From Streptomyces sp. NBC_01294 (GTDB lineage: Bacteria; Actinomycetota; Actinomycetes; Streptomycetales; Streptomycetaceae): a stretch of 64,000 bases of DNA. The DNA is taken from contig NZ_CP108423.1 of NCBI RefSeq assembly GCF_035917235.1, forward strand, positions 7,779,501-7,843,500. The letters are read 5' to 3'. The notes under the pieces are model-generated. The model did no database searches. It saw only the letters and a program-made list of their open reading frames with translations, and was not told the origin of the DNA. Of the stretch, positions 54,448 through 62,894 are shown piece by piece. How positions within the stretch are numbered: position 1 is the first letter of the stretch; every line of letters starts with the position of its first letter. The translations under genes and the position numbers were made by a program.

Positions 54448-55917
54448 ATGGAGCTTGTCGTGCGGAAGCGTTCCGGAACCACCGCCCGCCCCGGGGCCGC
54501 GCTCGCGGCACTGGCAGCGGCCCAGTTCACCGTCATGCTCGCCACGTCGATCGTGAACGTGGCCCTGCCCCGGATCCGGTCCGGCGTCGGCTTGTCGGAC
54601 AGCGGCACGACCTGGGTCGTCAACGCCTACGGCCTCGCCTTCGGGGCCCTGCTGCTGGCCGGCGGCCGGGCTGCGGACCTCCTGGGCGCTCGCCGGGTCC
54701 TGCTCGCCGGCCTCGGGCTCTTCGGGGCCGCTTCCCTGGCGGCCGGCCTGGCGACCTCGTCCTCGGCCCTGATCGCCGCACGCGCAGTCCAGGGCCTCGG
54801 CGCCGCCGCGATCGCCCCGGCCGCGCTCGCGCTGGTGATGGCCCTGTTCCCGCCCGGTCCCGGGCGGGGCAGGGCTCTGGGGGTGTGGGGAGCGGTCTCC
54901 GGCGCCGGCGGCGCGGCCGGAGTACTCCTGGGCGGCGTCCTCACGCAGGCATGGGGCTGGCCCTGGATCTTCCACGCCGTCGCCATCGGGGCGTTCCTCG
55001 TCCTGGGCGCCGTAGCGGTGATCACGCCCTCGGCGCCCGTGACCGAGCGAGGCCGCTTCGACCTGCCGGGCACCGCGACCGTGTCGCTCGCGCTGACGGC
55101 CCTCGTCTGGGCACTGACGACCGCGCGCCGCTCGGGCTGGACGGACCCGCAGGTGCTCGGGGCGCTCGCCCTCGCGACCGTGCTCCTCGCGCTGTTCGTC
55201 CTGGTCGAGCGGCGGCACCCCCATCCGCTGCTGCCCCCGCGCCTGTTCACCACGGGCCGGGTCACGGCCGGGACCGTGCTCATGGCGCTCTTCGGGTCGG
55301 TGTGGATCGCCCTGTTCTTCTTCCTTCCGCTCTACCAGCAGCAGGTGCTCGGCTCCAGCCCGCTGGTGACGGGCCTGGGCCAGCTTCCGCTCGCCGGAGC
55401 CATCATGCTCGGCTCCACCCTCGCGCAGCGGATCTCGCACCGCTTCGGAGCGACGGCGACCGTGACGGCGGCCCTGCTCACCGAGGCCGGCGGGCTCTTG
55501 TGGCTCTCGCGGATCGGCGCCCAGGGCAGCTACCTCACGGGCGTACTCGGGCCGAGCGTCCTGATCGGCCTGGGCCTGGGCATCGCCTTCGTGCAGCTCA
55601 CCGCGCTCTCCGTCGAGGGGGTGCCGCGGGCGGACGCGGGTCTGGCCGGCGGGTTGGTGAACACCACCCGCCAGGTCGGCGGCGCGATCGGACTCGCCGT
55701 ACTCACCACGCTCGCCGGCTCTGTCACCGCACGGGCCGCGACCCATCAGCCGGTCCTGGACGCGCTCACGGCCGGCTACCGCACCGCCTTCGGCATCTCG
55801 GCCGCCGTCCTCACCGCCACCGCCCTCCTCGCCCTGGTCCTCGCCCGCCCACGCGGACGGGCAGCCGACCCGGCCGCGGCCGCGAAGCACGCGGCGTCGC
55901 TCACCCGGACGTCCTGA
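54448..55917 (+). CDS. MFS efflux transporter, DHA2 (14-helix) type
   Basis: 489 residues with 14 predicted helices. It carries the motif A loop GGRAADLLGARRVL and the DHA2 motif C region WGAVSGAGGAAGVLLGG. These are the EmrB/QacA-type multidrug pumps. ATG 54448 is chosen because it immediately follows the operator-like repeat; an earlier GTG at 54433 is inside it. It is the probable target of the TetR gene upstream. The SRPBCC gene follows after 60 bases. Confidence 0.9.
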   Translation: MELVVRKRSGTTARPGAALAALAAAQFTVMLATSIVNVALPRIRSGVGLSDSGTTWVVNAYGLAFGALLLAGGRAADLLGARRVLLAGLGLFGAASLAAGLATSSSALIAARAVQGLGAAAIAPAALALVMALFPPGPGRGRALGVWGAVSGAGGAAGVLLGGVLTQAWGWPWIFHAVAIGAFLVLGAVAVITPSAPVTERGRFDLPGTATVSLALTALVWALTTARRSGWTDPQVLGALALATVLLALFVLVERRHPHPLLPPRLFTTGRVTAGTVLMALFGSVWIALFFFLPLYQQQVLGSSPLVTGLGQLPLAGAIMLGSTLAQRISHRFGATATVTAALLTEAGGLLWLSRIGAQGSYLTGVLGPSVLIGLGLGIAFVQLTALSVEGVPRADAGLAGGLVNTTRQVGGAIGLAVLTTLAGSVTARAATHQPVLDALTAGYRTAFGISAAVLTATALLALVLARPRGRAADPAAAAKHAASLTRTS

Positions 55918-55977
55918 CCCCGACCGACCGCCCCCGACCGACCCGCACCAACCGCCACCACGAGAGGAAACCCCGCC

Positions 55978-56418
55978 ATGTTCACCATCGACGAGAACGC
56001 CCCCGTCGTCGCCCGCCTGTCCACCGTGATCGACGCCCCGCTGGAGACCGTGTGGCAGCTGCACACCGACATCGGTGCCTGGGCGACCTGGATCACGGAC
56101 ATCGACCAGGCCGTCCTCAACGGCCCGCTGGCGACCGGCTCCTCCTTCACCTGGAAGACCCACGGGCTCGACATCACCTCCACGGTCCGCGAACTGATCC
56201 CCGGTGAGCGCATCGTGTGGGGCGGCCCCGCCAGTGGCATCACCGGAATCCACGTGTGGACCTTCGAGCAGACCGGCGAGCAAGTCACCGTCCACACCGA
56301 GGAGTCCTGGAGCGGCGCCCCCGTCGACGCGGCGCCCGAGGAACTCGGCCGGGCCCTGCACCAGTCCCTGCAGAGCTGGCTCGCCTCCCTGAAGTCCCAG
56401 GCCGAGCAGAGCGCGTGA
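55978..56418 (+). CDS. SRPBCC-fold (polyketide cyclase 2-like) protein
   Basis: 146 residues. ARLSTVIDAPLETVWQLHTD, then the GIHVWTFEQTGEQVTVHTEE strand and the long C-terminal helix LGRALHQSLQSWLASLKSQ are the pattern of START-like helix-grip domains. The family binds hydrophobic ligands or cyclises polyketides. It has no catalytic signature. The ATG follows GAGAGGAAACCCCGCC. Between the DHA2 pump and the carotenoid oxygenase, it may bind or modify the same hydrophobic compound. No signal peptide. Confidence 0.85.
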   Translation: MFTIDENAPVVARLSTVIDAPLETVWQLHTDIGAWATWITDIDQAVLNGPLATGSSFTWKTHGLDITSTVRELIPGERIVWGGPASGITGIHVWTFEQTGEQVTVHTEESWSGAPVDAAPEELGRALHQSLQSWLASLKSQAEQSA

Positions 56419-56513
56419 CCGGGCCCCGGCCCTCCACCGATCCGCCCACGCACCACGCACCGCACACCACGCACAGCGCCACGCACCGCCCATCGAGAAG
56501 TGAGGTTCCTGCC

Positions 56514-57875
56514 ATGACCCGCAAGCCTTTCCTGACCGGCCACTACGAGCCCGCCGTCGACGAGGTCACCGCCACCGGGCTGACCGTCGAGGGCAGCCTG
56601 CCGCCGGAGTTGAGCGGCCGGCTCATCCGCAACAGCCACAACCCCAAGCCGGGTGTCACCCCCACCCACTGGTTCAAGGGCAGCGGCATGGTGCACGGCA
56701 TCCGCCTGCGCGAAGGCCGCGCCGAGTGGTACCGCAACCGCTGGGTGCACACCCCCGCCCTGGACGGCGCCCCCTACATGACCGAACACGGCCCCGATCT
56801 GACCGCCAGCACCGCCGGCACCCACGTCATCGAGCACGCCGGGCGCCTGCTCGCCCTGTGCGAGGCCAACTTCCCCTTCGAACTCACCCCGGACCTGGAA
56901 ACCGTCGGCGCCCACGACTTCGGCGGCAAGCTGCGCAGCGCCATGACCGCCCACCCCAAGGCCGACCCGGTCACCGGCGAACTGCACTTCTTCGGCTCCT
57001 CGCCCTTCCCGCCCCACCTGATGTACTACGTCGCCGACGCCCGGGGCGACATCACGCACAGCGCCGAGATCCCCGGAGCCACGGCCTCCCTCAAGCACGA
57101 CTTCGCCATCACCCGCCGGTACATCGTCTTCATCGAAGGCACGGTCACCTTCGACCCGACCGAGCACTCCGGCATCCCCTACGGCTGGAACGACGACCAG
57201 CCCGCCCGCATCGGCGTGATGCCCCGCGGTCCCGAAGGCGCCCGGCACATCCGCTGGTTCCCCATCGAGCCCGGCAACATGCTGCACGCCGCCAACGCCT
57301 ACGAGGACAGCCGGGGCCGCATCGTCCTGGAAGGGCCCACCGTCGACCGCGAGGGCTTCCGGCTCTCCTGGAACTGGTGGGTCGGCGCCCCGGGCCGGGG
57401 CACCGAACCCAACACCCGCTCCTCCACGCGGCGCTGGGTCGTCGACCTGGCCGCCGGCAGCGTCGACGAGCAGATCATCGACGACCTGGCCGTCGAGTTC
57501 CCGACCCTCAACGACGAGTACCTCGGCGCGGAGCACCGCTACCAGTACGCCGTCTCCTTCCCCGACCAGAACGGCTTCGGCGGCTACGGCGTCGTCAAGT
57601 ACGACCGCACCACGGGCGCCCGCCTCATCCACGAGGTCGGCGACGCCCGGCTGCCCGGCGAGGCCGTCTTCGTCCCCGCCGCCGGAGCCACCGGTGAAGA
57701 CGACGGCTACCTGCTCACCGTGGTCTCCGACCTCAAGCAGGACGCCTCGCAGCTCCTCGTCCTGGACGCCTCCGGCCTCGACCGGATCGCCGCCGTCCAC
57801 CTGCCCCGCCGCGTCACCGCCGGCATTCACGGCTCCTGGATCCCCGACACCGCCCTCGACGGCGTGCGGGACTGA
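56514..57875 (+). CDS. carotenoid cleavage oxygenase family protein
   Basis: 453 residues, a full-length family member. Four iron-binding His are found at their usual places: H147 (TAHPKADP), H195 (LKHDF), H258 (LHAANAYE) and H439 (IHGSWIP). The family cleaves double bonds of carotenoids, stilbenes or isoeugenol-type aromatics with O2. The start is ATG 56514 with GAGAAGTGAGGTTCCTGCC upstream. No carotenoid biosynthesis gene is in the window, so the substrate may be imported or made elsewhere. It ends the TetR-MFS-SRPBCC set. Confidence 0.92.
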   Translation: MTRKPFLTGHYEPAVDEVTATGLTVEGSLPPELSGRLIRNSHNPKPGVTPTHWFKGSGMVHGIRLREGRAEWYRNRWVHTPALDGAPYMTEHGPDLTASTAGTHVIEHAGRLLALCEANFPFELTPDLETVGAHDFGGKLRSAMTAHPKADPVTGELHFFGSSPFPPHLMYYVADARGDITHSAEIPGATASLKHDFAITRRYIVFIEGTVTFDPTEHSGIPYGWNDDQPARIGVMPRGPEGARHIRWFPIEPGNMLHAANAYEDSRGRIVLEGPTVDREGFRLSWNWWVGAPGRGTEPNTRSSTRRWVVDLAAGSVDEQIIDDLAVEFPTLNDEYLGAEHRYQYAVSFPDQNGFGGYGVVKYDRTTGARLIHEVGDARLPGEAVFVPAAGATGEDDGYLLTVVSDLKQDASQLLVLDASGLDRIAAVHLPRRVTAGIHGSWIPDTALDGVRD

Positions 57876-57975
57876 CGCACCCATCCCGGGGCACCCGGCA
57901 CCCACCCGCGCCGGGGGACGAGCGGAAACCGTCCCCCGGATCCGCTCCGCCGGTCTTCGTCTCGCGCAGCCCTCC

Positions 57976-59190
57976 TCAGTCCTGCCAGTAGAACAGCAGC
58001 GTGTCGACGCTGAGAGGGTCGCGCGAACCGAAGTAGTAGACGCCGAGGCCGGTGACGCGGATCGAACCGGTGGCCCCGTCGATCCAGCGGAAGCCGGCCG
58101 CTTCGAGGGCGGCGCGAGCCGCGGGGTCGTCCTCGTGGTCGCCGGCGAACCGCCCCAGCGTGCTGATGAAGACCTCGCTGCCGCCGCCCTCCCCGTACCC
58201 GATCACGTGGTAGGTACCGTCGCCCTGCTGGTTGGCCTCGCCGCAGGAGACCGGGGTACGGGGAGCCAGCTCCGCCGCCGTCAGCGCGGCCGTGGCCAGG
58301 GCCAGTTGCCGCTCCTGGTCCGGCGGTTGCGGAGGCTCGGTGCACAGGGCCTCGATCCGCCAGCGCGGGTCGCTCTGCTTCTCGCACGTGTGCCCGTACT
58401 CGTGCACGATCGCCCGGCGGAGCTCCTCGTCCAGGCCGTCGACCTCCACCCGGGGGCGCCCCAACGCCTCGTACACGGCCCGGGTCTGCGCCACGTCATC
58501 GGTCATCCGGTGCAGCGCGTACGCGGCCCACAGGGCGGCGTCGGCCGTCGGAGCCCCGGCGAGGCAGGCGCGGATCTGGTCGGGGTCGGCCAGCAGCGAC
58601 TGCGCGAGGTGGGCCACCTGCGGGTCGGGGTCGGCGAGCGCGTCGGTGACGTCCTCACCGGCACGGTCCCGCATGCACACGATGGCGGCCCGGTCCTCCG
58701 GCCGCCCACCACCGAGCTCGCAGAGCACCGCCTCCACCCCGTGCCGGTCCACGAGCGCGTCCAGTCCGGCCTCCCCGGCCGCCCGCCTGCTCCGCCAGGG
58801 GCTGAACGCGAGGGTCGCCAACTCGGCCGCCGCGGCGCGGTCCCCGAGGACCCCGCGCGCCTGGAGGATCGCCTCCGACATGCCGTACGCCCCCTCGCGC
58901 TGCCGGTCCTCGTGCCGCAGCCAGGGGAGGAGCTCGACCCGGTCCGAGAGGAGGCCCAGCAGGGCCTTGCGGACCGTCGCGGAGTCCTCGGCGTCGCGGA
59001 CGCACGCGAGCAGTTCGTCCGCCCGGGCCCGGGGTACCCGGCCGGTGAGCGCGTCCACGCAGGCCGTTCGGCGCCACCAGGGCTGCGCACGGTCGACGGC
59101 GCACCGCGCGAGCAGGTCGGCGTCGTACGCCCGCAGCCCGGCGGCGTCGACCCGGCCGACCGCGGGCGTCAAGGTCTCGATGTTCGGCAT
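57976..59190 (-). CDS. HEAT-like hypothetical protein with HEYGH motif, 404 aa
   Basis: The first 230 residues are helical repeats (DAEDSATVRKALLGLLSDRV, then VEAVLCELGGGRPEDRAAIV, and PQVAHLAQSLLADPDQIRAC). At residues 263-267 lies HEYGH, matching the HExxH zinc-peptidase motif, followed by TCEKQSDPRWRIEALC. No third-ligand helix is identifiable, so the peptidase reading is a guess. The C-terminal 100 residues contain beta-type stretches (GYGEGGGSEVFISTL, TGLGVYYFGSRDPLSVD). It is single and convergent with the carotenoid oxygenase. Confidence 0.65.
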   Translation of the reverse strand: MPNIETLTPAVGRVDAAGLRAYDADLLARCAVDRAQPWWRRTACVDALTGRVPRARADELLACVRDAEDSATVRKALLGLLSDRVELLPWLRHEDRQREGAYGMSEAILQARGVLGDRAAAAELATLAFSPWRSRRAAGEAGLDALVDRHGVEAVLCELGGGRPEDRAAIVCMRDRAGEDVTDALADPDPQVAHLAQSLLADPDQIRACLAGAPTADAALWAAYALHRMTDDVAQTRAVYEALGRPRVEVDGLDEELRRAIVHEYGHTCEKQSDPRWRIEALCTEPPQPPDQERQLALATAALTAAELAPRTPVSCGEANQQGDGTYHVIGYGEGGGSEVFISTLGRFAGDHEDDPAARAALEAAGFRWIDGATGSIRVTGLGVYYFGSRDPLSVDTLLFYWQD

Positions 59191-59292
59191 CCGGGGATGC
59201 TACTGCGCACGCCGCCGTGCCCCGAAGGGGATTTTCCGGGTCGGCCCGGAGCCGGTCCTGGACGGAACGGCGCCGGACAGGCAGGAGGAGGG

Positions 59293-59850
59293 TCAACAGA
59301 CCTTGCGCGCGAGATCCTCGAACGCCTTTCTCGTCATGGTGCCTTGAAGGGTCAACACCTCTCCGGCCGGCACCCCCGCGAGTTGCCCGGGGTCAAAGGT
59401 CACCGAGCCGTTGTAGGCATAGTCGTCATGGGGATCGGAGAACGCCAGCTCGTACGAGTAGCCGGCTTGCAGGGTCTGTGGGCCCCGGACCTCGGCCGCC
59501 CATCCCGAGGGCGGGGCGAACAGCGGGAAGTCCGCCGCCTCGTGCAGACCGCGGGTGTCCCAGCCGATCCAGGGATCCTCCGCCGGGGCTGCTTCCGGTG
59601 TGGTGTCCTGCGCCCCATCCGACGTTGCCTCTTCGGCAGCGCGGACGACCGAGCCCCGCAACCGGGGGGCGTGCACCCGATCGTCGTCGTCACACGGTCT
59701 CAGCAGCGCGTGTGCAGTGCCCTCTTGGTCCACGTACACCGCGGCCAGCGGATGCAGCGCCGGTGAGCACCCCGCCGCCGACAGCACGACCGCGCCGCTC
59801 AGCGCCGAAGCAAGGCACACCCGCATCGTCGTGCTCGTCCAGACCCTCAC
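59293..59850 (-). CDS. lipoprotein of unknown function, about 185 aa
   Basis: GTG 59850 follows GGAG two bases upstream and GGGGAGG further up; ATG 59826 is an in-frame alternative. Either gives a signal with lipobox SAAGCSP, so it is lipid-anchored outside. The mature part has an acidic stretch and a later domain (WIGWDTRGLHEAADFPLFAP and YAYNGSVTFDPGQLAGV). No family is recognised. It is divergent from the erythromycin-esterase gene at 60063. Confidence 0.65.
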   Translation of the reverse strand: MRVWTSTTMRVCLASALSGAVVLSAAGCSPALHPLAAVYVDQEGTAHALLRPCDDDDRVHAPRLRGSVVRAAEEATSDGAQDTTPEAAPAEDPWIGWDTRGLHEAADFPLFAPPSGWAAEVRGPQTLQAGYSYELAFSDPHDDYAYNGSVTFDPGQLAGVPAGEVLTLQGTMTRKAFEDLARKVC

Positions 59851-60062
59851 CGCTCCGTGCCTCCCCTGGCGGCCTACCCCGTCTCGCCTGCAGTCTCGCA
59901 CGCGAAGATCCGCACAGACAGAGATCACCTGCCCGTCCGGTCTTCGGCGAACGGGGGGTCTTCGACACGACCCGGAACACCCACCTGACTGCCGATGCCG
60001 CCGGGTTCCGCACCCCGATTGGGTAGCCTCGGGCGGAAACGCCGGCGACGGAGGGGATGGCC

Positions 60063-61304
60063 GTGTCCGATGAGGTGACTGCCTGGCTGGCCCGGAGCGC
60101 GTTACCGCTGACCAGCCTGACGGCAGGCGCGCCCACCACCGACCTCCAACCGCTGAAGAGCGTGCTCGGCGGCGTACGGATCGTTGGCCTGGGGGAGGCC
60201 ACCCACGGGACGCGCGAGTTCTTCCAGCTCAAGCACCGCCTGCTGGAGTTCCTGGTGACGGAGCTGGGATTCTCGGTCTTCGCCATGGAAGCGAGCGCCT
60301 CGGCGGGTGAAGCCGTGGACGCGTACGTACGCGAGGGAACCGGAGACGCCGCCAAGGTGCTTGCCGGGCTGGGGTTCTGGACCTGGCGGACCCAGGAGGT
60401 GCTGGCGATGCTCGCCTGGATGCGCACGTACAACCAGGGACGGCCGGACGACGTGAAGATACGTTTCGTAGGCATCGACCCCCAGAAGTGCGGCGATTCC
60501 CTGGCGATGCTCGATTCCTTCCTGCGTAAAGCGGCGCCCGACCGGGTGGCCGGGCTTCATTCCACGCTCGGTGTACTGGCCACGGCGCATCCGGGTTCGC
60601 GCCCCGATCCCGAGCGTCGCCTGGTGCGCGAGGCCGAGAACCTCCTGGAGTTCCTCCGGGAACACGGCCCCGAAGCGGACGACGCGCTGCGCCATGCCCG
60701 GATCCTGGTGCAGGCGGCCGACCTGGTGACGCGCGACGCACGGCACACGGACCCGGAGCAGACCGTCTTCGCGGCGCGCGACCGCTACATGGCCGACAAC
60801 CTCGGCGAACTCCTGGACGAACCGTCCGTCAAGATCGCCCTGTGGGCGCACAACGGCCACATCGCCAAGAGCCGCGGCGACGGCGCCGTAGCGGCGCTGG
60901 GCGAGCACCTGGCCGCACGCTGCGGCGATGCGTACTACGCGCTCGGCCTGCTGTTCGGCAGCGGATCCTTCCGCGCCCGTCGGATGTGGCCCGGCCCCTG
61001 GACCCGCGCCGCGTCCTCCGCGGTCGTCGATCACCGGATCGGTCCCGCCCGCTCGACCGCCGTGGAAGCCCAGCTCGCCCGCGCCCACCCTGGCGACCAC
61101 TTCCTGGAACTCCGCAGTGCGGCAGGTGCGCCGAGGGCCGTTCGAGAGTGGCTCGATGCCCGTCACGACATGCGGAGCTTCGGCGCCGCTGCGCCGCTGT
61201 GGACCTATCGCCTCCATCTGAGTCAGGTCACCCTGGCGAAGGAGTACGACGGGCTGGCGTACGTCGCGACCTCAACCGGCTCGGTTCCCCTCCCAGCCCC
61301 GTGA
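60063..61304 (+). CDS. erythromycin-esterase family protein
   Basis: 413 residues, matching PF05139. The catalytic His is in GLGEATHGTREFF near residue 48, with FAMEASASAG and IALWAHNGHIAKSRGDG (the last with the H that bonds substrate). Family members hydrolyse the macrolide lactone or act on other esters; many chromosomal homologues are not resistance genes, so antibiotic activity is not established. GTG 60063 was chosen over ATG 60057 because GGAGGGG (60050-60056) touches the ATG but is six bases from the GTG. A TAGCCT at 60024-60029 may be the -10, giving a short leader. Confidence 0.88.
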   Translation: MSDEVTAWLARSALPLTSLTAGAPTTDLQPLKSVLGGVRIVGLGEATHGTREFFQLKHRLLEFLVTELGFSVFAMEASASAGEAVDAYVREGTGDAAKVLAGLGFWTWRTQEVLAMLAWMRTYNQGRPDDVKIRFVGIDPQKCGDSLAMLDSFLRKAAPDRVAGLHSTLGVLATAHPGSRPDPERRLVREAENLLEFLREHGPEADDALRHARILVQAADLVTRDARHTDPEQTVFAARDRYMADNLGELLDEPSVKIALWAHNGHIAKSRGDGAVAALGEHLAARCGDAYYALGLLFGSGSFRARRMWPGPWTRAASSAVVDHRIGPARSTAVEAQLARAHPGDHFLELRSAAGAPRAVREWLDARHDMRSFGAAAPLWTYRLHLSQVTLAKEYDGLAYVATSTGSVPLPAP

Positions 61305-61386
61305 GCGACCGGTTCGCTCCGCTCCGTCGCGCGTGCGCGTCATCGGCGCAGTCGGTAACAGGAGGTGCCCTGTCGACGACTGGATG

Positions 61387-61629
61387 TCACAGGCCGAGGG
61401 TCACGGCCAGGCGGGTGAGCTCGGCGGTGGTGTGGACGTTCAGCTTGGCGCGGATGCGGCGGAGGTAGGCGTCGACGGTGTGCTTGGAGAGTCCCATCTG
61501 GCGGGCCGTCTGCAGGTAGGTGTGACCTGCGGCGATGTATCCCAGGGCCTCCTGCTCGCGCGGGGCCAGTGCCACTGCGGGGGCCTGCGTCTGGGGCTGG
61601 GTCTGCGGCATCGTGAGGGTGAGGCTCAT
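61387..61629 (-). CDS. HTH-only LuxR-type transcriptional regulator, 80 aa
   Basis: The product is almost only the GerE/LuxR helix-turn-helix: APREQEALGYIAAGHTYLQT, then ARQMGLSKHTVDAYLRRIRA and KLNVHTTAELTRLAV. The N-terminus is a short Thr/Gln/Pro-rich tail. The ATG has GGAGGAAATCCC before it. Such single-domain regulators lack a sensor and may be controlled by phosphorylation of partners, by level or by cofactors. The upstream gap holds a perfect dyad (61755-61774). Confidence 0.85.
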   Translation of the reverse strand: MSLTLTMPQTQPQTQAPAVALAPREQEALGYIAAGHTYLQTARQMGLSKHTVDAYLRRIRAKLNVHTTAELTRLAVTLGL

Positions 61630-62039
61630 GGGATTTCCTCCGCCGGATCGGCTCGGTCATCGCTGCTCACGGCTTCGGAAGCAGAGGGCTTAATGCCCTG
61701 GTTTGTTCCTGTATGAAGAGCTTGGCCGGGCGACTTCGCGAGCGTGTCCGCCGACTGTCACAGGCGTGTGACAGGCCACGAGCGCAGGCGCACGCGACGG
61801 TGTGGTCAGCCGGTACGCCGGCCCTGGATTCGGCCCGTTTCCCCAGGTCAAACCGGTACCCGGAGCGGATGACCGGCCGAGGGCCTTCGAGGATCGCCGG
61901 CGGCCCTGCCTCCGGTCGGCCTGCCGGCCGCAGGTGAGGCGACGCCATCGGGTGCCGATGCGGCGTCGGTGAACTGTGAGAAGGCCGGAGAGGTGCTGCA
62001 GGGTGCGGCTGGACAGATCGATGGCGGATGGGTCGTAGA
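61630..62039. other. 410-base gap with a strong palindrome
   Basis: No supported gene. It holds the perfect dyad at 61755-61774 and a weak AGGGC-GCCCT hairpin near 61686-61700. Its GC level and codon bias differ from the coding neighbours. The frames crossing it have no ribosome site or recognisable motif. Confidence 0.55.
61755..61774. promoter_or_regulatory. perfect dyad CTGTCACA-GGCG-TGTGACAG
   Basis: Eight-base arms are exact complements around a four-base spacer, 126 bases before the ATG of the HTH-only LuxR gene. A dimeric regulator is the likely binder, perhaps the LuxR protein itself; no -35/-10 pair is clear. Confidence 0.6.
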
Positions 62040-62531
62040 TCAGTCCTTCGCTTCGCGGACGTCCTTTCCCTGCTCGGCGAAGGCCTTGAAGTCCTGCATG
62101 TGCTGTTGCGACTGCTTGCGGAAGGTGCCGGGCATCAGGAGCCCCACCAGCCGCATCAGCAAACCGCTGAACCGGTATTCGCTCTCGCTCACCCAGAGCG
62201 TCGTCTCCGGGCCGGCTTCCGTCAGCCGGTCGCGCACGGCGCTCCACATGCCCTCGCCGACGATCTCGCGGTCGAAGTGAACGACGTGCCCTTTCGGGAT
62301 CCCGCGCAGGTCTGCCGGTTCCCGGCGCGTGATGGTCTCGGTGCACTCGAACTTCTGCTTCCCCGTCTGCATCACGACCCGCGATTTGGTACCGACCTGC
62401 CCGTGCACCCCACTCAGCGGCTCGTGCAGTACCAGACCCCGCAGCCACTTCGACATGTGTGCCGGGTCGGCGAGCAGCTGTACCACCCTCTCCCGCGGCA
62501 GGGCGATCTCGATGGAAACGGTGTACTTCAT
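62040..62531 (-). CDS. SRPBCC-family protein, 163 aa
   Basis: MKYTVSIEIALPRERVVQLL opens a START/SRPBCC fold, with WLRGLVLHEPLSGVHGQVG, a strand TTLWVSESEYRFSG and the C-terminal helix RKQSQQHMQDFKAFAEQGKD. Such proteins bind hydrophobic ligands or act in polyketide or lipid metabolism. ATG 62531 follows GGAG. It is on the same strand as the LuxR gene but about 410 bases upstream of it, and lies just before a transposase remnant. Confidence 0.8.
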   Translation of the reverse strand: MKYTVSIEIALPRERVVQLLADPAHMSKWLRGLVLHEPLSGVHGQVGTKSRVVMQTGKQKFECTETITRREPADLRGIPKGHVVHFDREIVGEGMWSAVRDRLTEAGPETTLWVSESEYRFSGLLMRLVGLLMPGTFRKQSQQHMQDFKAFAEQGKDVREAKD

Positions 62532-62596
62532 GGCGGAGTGCTCCGGGTTCCCGAGTGAAATGGCATGCACGTGCAGCCTCGCCTCATGTTATTCAG

Positions 62597-62830
62597 TCAC
62601 GTCATGTCAACGATTCCCCCGGTCCGCGTGGTCCTGGCGGATGTCGCCCTGTCAGCGGAGGGCGAGGGCACGCTGTGGCCGGCGATGACCTGCACGTTCA
62701 TGCCGTGCCTCTTGGGCTTTCCTGAGCAGAGGGCCGGCCGTCGGCGATCCGGTCGATCGGCAGCCGGGTCCCGTCGAGGACCACGTACGCCTTGGCCGCG
62801 GCCGCCCGCATCGCCCGTCCACCAGGAGCT
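62597..62830 (-). pseudogene. frameshifted remnant of an IS5-type (DDE superfamily) transposase
   Basis: Read on the minus strand, one frame carries KAYVVLDGTRLPIDRIADGR, and after a frameshift near 62737 another frame carries CSGKPKRHGMNVQVIAG and then SARTTRTGGIVD. In order, these match the DDE catalytic region of IS5-family transposases as I recall them: VVLDG with the first Asp, SGKHKKHGMN with the second, and the AARTHGIVD end. N- and C-terminal parts are missing and both frames are broken, so the element is dead. No inverted repeat of the original insertion was found. It lies between the SRPBCC and AraC genes. Confidence 0.75.
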
Positions 62831-62894
62831 TCCGTGTGTCTGGACGCCACCCCCAACGTCAACTGCCGTCGTGCTCAAGCAGGTTGGAAACAGC

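Noticed and set aside
61690..62448. 252-aa minus frame before the LuxR gene
   Set aside because: It overlaps the SRPBCC gene in another frame, with no motif or ribosome site.
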